Source of the DNA: Monosporascus cannonballus
Taxonomy: Eukaryota > Ascomycota > Sordariomycetes > Xylariales
Direction of reading: 5' to 3'
NCBI GenBank assembly: GCA_004154925.1
Contig: QJNS01000009.1
Coordinates: 62,001-126,000 of the forward strand
DNA length: 64,000 nucleotides
A program made the position numbers and the translations under genes. This document shows positions 58,201-64,000 of the stretch, piece after piece (the stretch's first letter is position 1; the number at the start of each line of letters is the position of its first letter). The notes under the pieces were generated by a model. That model was given only the letters and a program-made list of their open reading frames with translations, did no database searches and was not told where the DNA came from.

Positions 58201-59400
58201 TTTTTGTATTTATAATATTAATCTCTTTAATAGTAATTAAAACTTTAAAGTTTCATAAAATATAAAAAGTTATAAAAATATATTTTATATATACTGTTTT
58301 CGTTTTCGAACAAATAAAGATATCGACGAAATAACAGGTATTAAACCGCTGAAATACATTTGAAATACATTATTTATTATTCGTTGATAGGTAATTAATA
58401 CGTTTGTAAATTTTAAAAATATAACTAAATCTTTAGATGATTTATATTTCGCTTTAAGATTTATATTTTATTTATAAATCGCTTATTTTTAATAGCTTTA
58501 TATTCATTTTTAAGATTAAGTATTATAAAACATATAGCTTTATAAAAGCGGTTTAATGTTTTAATAATTTAAAAAAATAATACTTGATGTTTAATACTAA
58601 TATCGTTTATTTATCGATAATTACTTATAAGTCGTAATTGGGTATTTTTGTTAAATACGGAAAATATAAGTAACTTTATAGATAACTTCGAAAATCGAAT
58701 TTACTTTTTTTGTAATCGATTTTTCAAATATCTTTAAAATTATATAATTTATTTCTGTCAAAGTTGTAAATAACGTAAAATTTTACAAATACGTTTTTTA
58801 AAATCTATTTCGTAATGTTATTTGTTACATTTTTGTAATAAACCGGTTATATATCTACTTGGAAATGTGAGTAACATCTGAAAAGAGTCTTGATTTATAG
58901 ATAATAATAAGACGAAAAATAATTTTATAAGTTATTCGTTAAAGGAATTTACCGATGTTTCTTTTAATTTAAAAACGTTATATTTAATTAAAGCCTTAGA
59001 TTAATAACTAAAAAACGAAAGTAAGTAAGTACTTTTTTATATTTAAAAACGATTTATTATATATATGTTTTTCTTTTCTTCAGTATGTTATAGCTTTATA
59101 TAATTTATATAATTTAGTCAAATTACTTAAATTCTCTCAATTAATAAAAAAGGTAAAAAACCCCGAGCCGAAATTCAGCCGTTATATATTTGTTCTAGAC
59201 TGTAAAAAAAGTTTCTTTAAAATATAATCTCTTGTTTTTGTAATATTATTTTCTTTTTTTAAGGATTTTTCTTCTAAAGATAAAAACGATAAACGGCTTT
59301 TTATAAAAATTTCTTTAAACTTTTCCAATTAATCTTATCATAAGAATTTATATCTAAAAAAAAGAAAAAGCCTTACTTTAATTAACGCAAATTTCGTAAT
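55260..59400 (-). mobile_element. RIP-degraded chromovirus, copy C
   Basis: Minus-strand copy. The 3' LTR starts at 55260 (TGTAACAGC, then CGTACGGGTTTATGATAGCAG) and runs to about 55680. The opposite-strand ORF remnant is at 55860-56200 and the chromodomain at about 56290-56430 (minus). A segment GACGTTGCTGGTAAAAATTC near 56250 matches GCCGCTACTGGTAAAAGTTC of copy A. The reverse transcriptase box is Y-F-V-D at 58322-58333. No gag or 5' LTR is recognisable before copy D begins near 59410, so C is probably truncated. Confidence 0.7.
55860..56200 (+). pseudogene. Opposite-strand ORF remnant of copy C
   Basis: The plus strand encodes a decayed RCYNKYIKNSCRYDNF segment that lines up with the CRECIRKGYPCD motif of copy A. 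Two cysteines are replaced by Tyr, as RIP predicts, and a Lys-rich region follows. It has the same position and polarity relative to pol as in copies A and B. Confidence 0.5.
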
Positions 59401-59409
59401 AATTATATA

Positions 59410-62400
59410 ATATTACAATATAACAGGCCTTGACCTGTAGAAACGGTCGTACTAATAAAGATAATACGACTCACTTTGTAAACTACGTAATAAAGGATTA
59501 CTAAAATGCTCGTAATTACAAAAGTATAAATATAATTATAGAAATTTATGATTATAATAAATAACTTAATCGCTTATAATTATAAAACAATAATTATAAT
59601 TATAGAAAATTATAAGTGTTATAGATAACGTAATCTCCCGTAATTCTAAAGAAATAATTCTAATTCTAACAGCTTATAATTATTATAGATCACCCAATTG
59701 TTCGTAATTAGAAAAGAAATAACCGTAATTATAGAAAGTTATGATTATTATATATAATATAATTAGAAACAATAAAGAATATAATATAGAATTATATATA
59801 CGTTCGTTATTTTTATAATTTAAATAATAGTAATTCATAATAATAATTTGTTACTCAAAACGTTTTAATATTACAAAACGCAATTAGTTTTTACATTTAT
59901 TATTCAGAATTTTGCGATATTTTTATTAATATTTATTTATACGATTAAGGCTTAATAATTAATTAAACCGTTTAGCCGTTATACGTTATAAATATTTATT
60001 TAATAATATAATTAAGTTCTAAATAATATCTTTTTAGTTAAAATATTAATTAGTACTTAGGAATTTTGTATAGTTGCGTAATTCCAGGCCAGAATTAAGA
60101 AGTTTAAGGAATAAATTGAGCAGTTCTTACGCTAGAAAACGGTTATTCTAATTCGTTTTGTCGTATTAAAATATAAAGCGAAAGAGCCTAAACGTTACAG
60201 TAGAAAAAGACATATTTAAAGTCTTTTTATTTAAATACGAGTATAATTCTACTTTTAAAGTTTAGAAAAACTTATAAATAAAATATTTGCTCTAACGGTT
60301 TTTCTTACGGGAAATGTTTTGAATTAATTTCAGCTAGTAATAGGAGATTATCTAAAAAATGCCGAAACCGATTGAGAAAAAGTTATTAAATTTTTTTTAC
60401 ATTACGCGAATTTTAAAAGAAAGTTAAACGTTAATTTTAAAAATTCTAATAACGAACGAATAACGGTATAGTAGATTTTGCGATTGCAATAAAGAGAACC
60501 GGTTTCGAAATATATTATTAATTTTCAAAATCTTATAGCAAAAGAGAGATAAATCGACGATGAAGGTAATAGTTTATTTAATATATTTTATAAAACATTA
60601 AAGAATAACTTTAAAATTGAAATTGTTAAATTTTCGAAAACCAGCACGCTAAATGAGTATATTATTAAAATTATTAAAATTAATAATAAATTGTTCGAAT
60701 ACTATATAGAAATAAAATATAATATGTATTAAAATATGAAAGATAATCGGCTAATTAATGATGAAAAGCGTAATATATTATTTATATTTTATGGAATAAT
60801 ATTGAGATTTGTAGAATTCGAAATAATTCTACGTAAACATAAAAGGTAAGTTAAATGCTATAATTATAATAAGATAAGATATTACTAAAAGACTTTTAGA
60901 AAGTTTTAAAAATAGTAAATAAAAGATTATATATTTATATTGAAAAAGCTTTAGCTATTAGTAAAAATGATTAAATATATCATTAATATAATTTAAATTT
61001 AATATGGAATTAAGTTATTATAATAAGAGATTTAACGAAAAATGTAAAAAGCCTAGAAATAGCTTTATATGACGACCGAAAAATAATAATACGTATTAAA
61101 AAGATAGTTAAAGACATACTAGAAATAAATGAAAAAGGTTTACGACGGAATTCTTACTTAATATAAGAAAATATACGTAATATATTATGAAGAAGAAGAA
61201 TATTTATTGTACAACAAATAAGAAAATATATTTATTAACGAACTATACGTAAATATAAAAAGAAATTCGATTCTTTTAATATAATCGAATATATTAAGAT
61301 AAATAAGCAGTTATAGCGATCTTTTTAAATTATTCTTTTACAAAATAACATCGACAAATAAATAGTTTTATAAAATTGATAAAAACAAGGTAAAATTAGT
61401 AACAAAGCTGGTTTATTTTTGTAATCAATAAAATTATTAATTTGAACAATGTTGCTTTAATATATATTAAAAATATAATTGCTAACAAATTATTGTACAT
61501 TTCTATTACTAATTAATATTTATTATAAACTTTAAAAAATACAAGTTTTTAAAAAAAGATTTAAAACTTTATGCAGCAAATATATCTAAAAACAACAAAT
61601 TATATAAGGCCTTATAAGAGGTTATATATTATACGAAAAAGCAATTTATTTAACAAAGTAAGGAATTATAGGTCAATTAAGAAAGTCTAATATAATTTAA
61701 GTACTAAGTACGCCGAAAAACACGAAACATTTACTAATTTAGCATATTATACTAAAAAATATAAAAACAGTTGTTCAAACCAGGTTATTTATACAAGAAT
61801 TATAAGATAACGAAATTAAAAGAAATCAAGAAGGTTTCTTAAAAAAGGTTTAAACATAACGATAAAAGCCACTAATAACTTTATTATTTTGAAAATACGA
61901 ATTAAAATATATTAATATGCTGCAATGCTGAATTTTAGAATTTTAGGCGAAAACGATATTATATTAGATATTATTAATAGATATAAGTGATTATAGAAAT
62001 ATACGTTAAAATCTTATATAATTACGAATGTCGAAAATCAAGATTTTGCTTTGGTAAATTGAAAAGTCTAGCGCGAAATCAATTATTTCGAAATCTCTAT
62101 TTAAAAAAATACTAAACAGGGAATTTTGATATTGTTTTATTTAGATATGTTAATGTAATTTTAGAAAAACTATGAATATAGTAATAAAGAGATTTCTTAA
62201 ATAAAGGTATTAAGTAAGTAAAATTCTCTTAATATCTTATTAATAAGTAGAGCTTAAAAGGAATATAATTTTAATAATGCATCGAAAATAATAGTAAATA
62301 CAGATATAAAAATATAATAAATATTTTATTATATTAAAGAAAGTATAAAAAAGAAATATTAAGAAAAATAACGGATTATTATTAATTTTAAAATAAAGTA

Positions 62401-64000
62401 TAAATGATTAAAAAACGATTTAAAATAATTATATTAAAAATTAAATATTTTAAATAATATATTATTATTATATTATAAATATAAATATTAATTTAGAAAA
62501 TGATTAAACGCAAAATTATTAAATTAAAACGACTAAAATTATAAAAAAAGAATTAAAACAAGTTTATTTATAAAGTCTTCTCTTACTTATAACTTTAACG
62601 AAAACGAATTACGCGTTTTTAAAAATACTTCAAAAATTAGCAATAAAAAGTAAATTTTATTTTTAAACTTTTTATAAACTACTTTACATTTTTCGTATTT
62701 AGATAAAATAACAAATTACACTTTATCATTAATTACGAATAAATAAATGTTACTATTATAAAAAATCAAATAGTATTATTTTTAATTATTAAAATAAAAC
62801 ACCGATTTTATATATATTTATTAAAATGAAAAATAGGTGTAAATAACACGTTATTTTTAAAATAAAATGCGGATTACTTAAATATTGAATTATCTTAATG
62901 AAATATAAAAATATATTACTAGTATTTTAACAAATAATAAATATATATTATGAAAATATTTTAATCTTCATCGTATATTACTTTATTAATATATTTATGT
63001 TTTCGAAAACCAAAAAATATATTAAAAATGTTTTTCTAAAATTCTTTGCATTTTATATATAACAAATAGAAAGGTTAAAATATATTATTAGTTTAAAATA
63101 TATCAAAATAAACGTTAAAAATAATAAAGAAAATATAGGTATTGTCTTGATTTAATGATTATTATTAGAAGAATATCTGAAACTTTCGCAAAATCATTAT
63201 ATTTTTAGTTAGTCTTAATAAACAATTTTAAAATAAACGTTTCAAACAAAAAGAAAAACGTGTTAAAAGCTTAAAAGTATAATTATTAAAAGATTAATAT
63301 TTATTATATATATCTTAATACGTTTTCTTACCTTAAAAATTAATATTTCAAATTACGCTTTAAATAAAATAATAGGATAATAAATTATTTAAAGCAAATT
63401 ACATTTTATCGTATTATTTTCGTATAAATTAATAAAAACTAACTATAATTCCCTTATTCCAAACACTAAATTTATCGCTATTATTATAGCTTTTCGAATT
63501 TTTAAAAACAAATTAAAACAAAGTTTTATTAAATTAAGACTCATACAACTTGTCAAAAACTTTTTCATTTTATTATAATTAAAAAGCTTACAAAACGGTT
63601 ATTAAAATACTTAAAGAAATTAACAAATTTTGATTTCGTTATTATTTATAGAAAATGTTTAAAAACGGTATAGTAAAAGTTTTAAATAAATAATTAAATT
63701 TCGAAAAGAAAACTTGATTAAAGTTAATCGTATTATTTTCGCTATTATACTAAAAGTATACTTATATTTACAACAACTTATAACGATACGAATTATATTA
63801 TGTAGTATTTATTAAGAAATCTAATATTATTACGAAGATTTACTGAAAACTAAATAACTAAATAAGTTTCACGTTTTAAAAATATATGAAATAAACTTAA
63901 TATGTAATATATAAAAATATGAATTATAAAATTATTTCAAAGTCATAAAATCTTAAAACAAGTTTAATATATTTATAATTGTTTTATAATAAAACCCAGA
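59410..64000 (+). mobile_element. RIP-degraded chromovirus, copy D (continues past window)
   Basis: Plus-strand copy. The 5' LTR ends at about 59983 (TTAGCCGTTATA), followed by a leader homologous to copy A. The gag zinc knuckle is at 60856-60897 (C-Y-N-Y-N-K-I-R-Y pattern). A segment ATAACGATAAAAGCCAC near 61860 matches copy B at about 9670. The reverse transcriptase box is Y-F-I-N at 62979-62990, and the RNase H end is at about 63590-63700 (LKEINKFDFVIIYRK). The 3' part lies outside the window. It is not functional. Confidence 0.72.
59511..59770. repeat. ~64 bp degenerate tandem repeat, about four units
   Basis: Units begin near 59511, 59574, 59639 and 59703, each with CGTAATT(A/C)xAAA-like start, a (T)AATTATAGAAA block and a TTATAATTATTATAG-like end. 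It lies inside the apparent 5' LTR of copy D, whose length (about 570 bp) exceeds the ~400 bp of the A, B and E LTRs by roughly this amount. Confidence 0.6.

Noticed and set aside
1..64000. CRISPR array, bacterial operon or replication origin
   Set aside because: No regular spacer-repeat array, and intron structure and gene families are fungal.

Overview
The window comes from a filamentous ascomycete (Pezizomycotina), and several signals agree on this. Genes have short GT-AG introns of about 46-100 nt with CTAAC/CTGAC-like branch sites. The protein families are fungal: HET domain, 2EXR, AcuF-type C2H2, DUF7580, WSC, BIM1-like, RNase T1/N1. The sequence is also sharply two-part, with a gene-bearing core of normal GC (about 15.05-51.0 kb) between very AT-rich flanks full of TpA and poor in CpA. 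That pattern is typical of repeat-induced point mutation (RIP). I computed no exact base statistics.

Left flank (1-15.05 kb): a Ty3/Gypsy chromovirus A on the minus strand (1-6329, running off the window) keeps recognisable zinc knuckle, reverse transcriptase, integrase and chromodomain remnants plus a ~406 bp LTR. Next come a dead pogo/Fot1-type transposase (about 6480-8021), a GC island that RIP spared, and a second chromovirus B on the plus strand ending in a 398 bp LTR. B ends inside the gag/5' end of a third copy, E. Right flank (51.0-64 kb): three more copies, G (+), C (-) and D (+), with shared LTR and protein remnants and a ~64 bp tandem repeat. Where checked (A, B, C), an ORF on the opposite strand converges on the chromodomain end.

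Core: a ~506 bp hAT-type MITE with perfect 15 bp inverted ends and an 8 bp target duplication sits at 15.2-15.7 kb. An AcuF-type C2H2 zinc-finger gene (-) is divergently paired with a DUF7580 gene (+), whose HeLo-like N-terminus and degenerate kinase-like C-terminus recall MLKL-type cell-death proteins. A 2EXR gene follows. Two housekeeping genes are clear: translation factor eIF2A (26.3-28.5 kb) and a vacuolar amino-acid transporter of the AVT3 type (33.6-35.4 kb). A small acidic 12-residue-repeat protein lies between them.

From 35.8 to 45.7 kb come five secreted or surface proteins: a GPI-type Ser/Thr-rich glycoprotein, a BIM1-like membrane protein, a CE3-like SGNH esterase, a T1-type guanyl RNase and a small WSC protein. 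At 47.5 kb is an unusual small protein in which all six cysteines are Cys-Pro, arranged as an internal duplication. At 49.2-50.7 kb is a HET-domain gene broken by frameshifts. Exon structures given here were worked out by reading frames and splice sites by eye; reading frame is preserved across every proposed intron.
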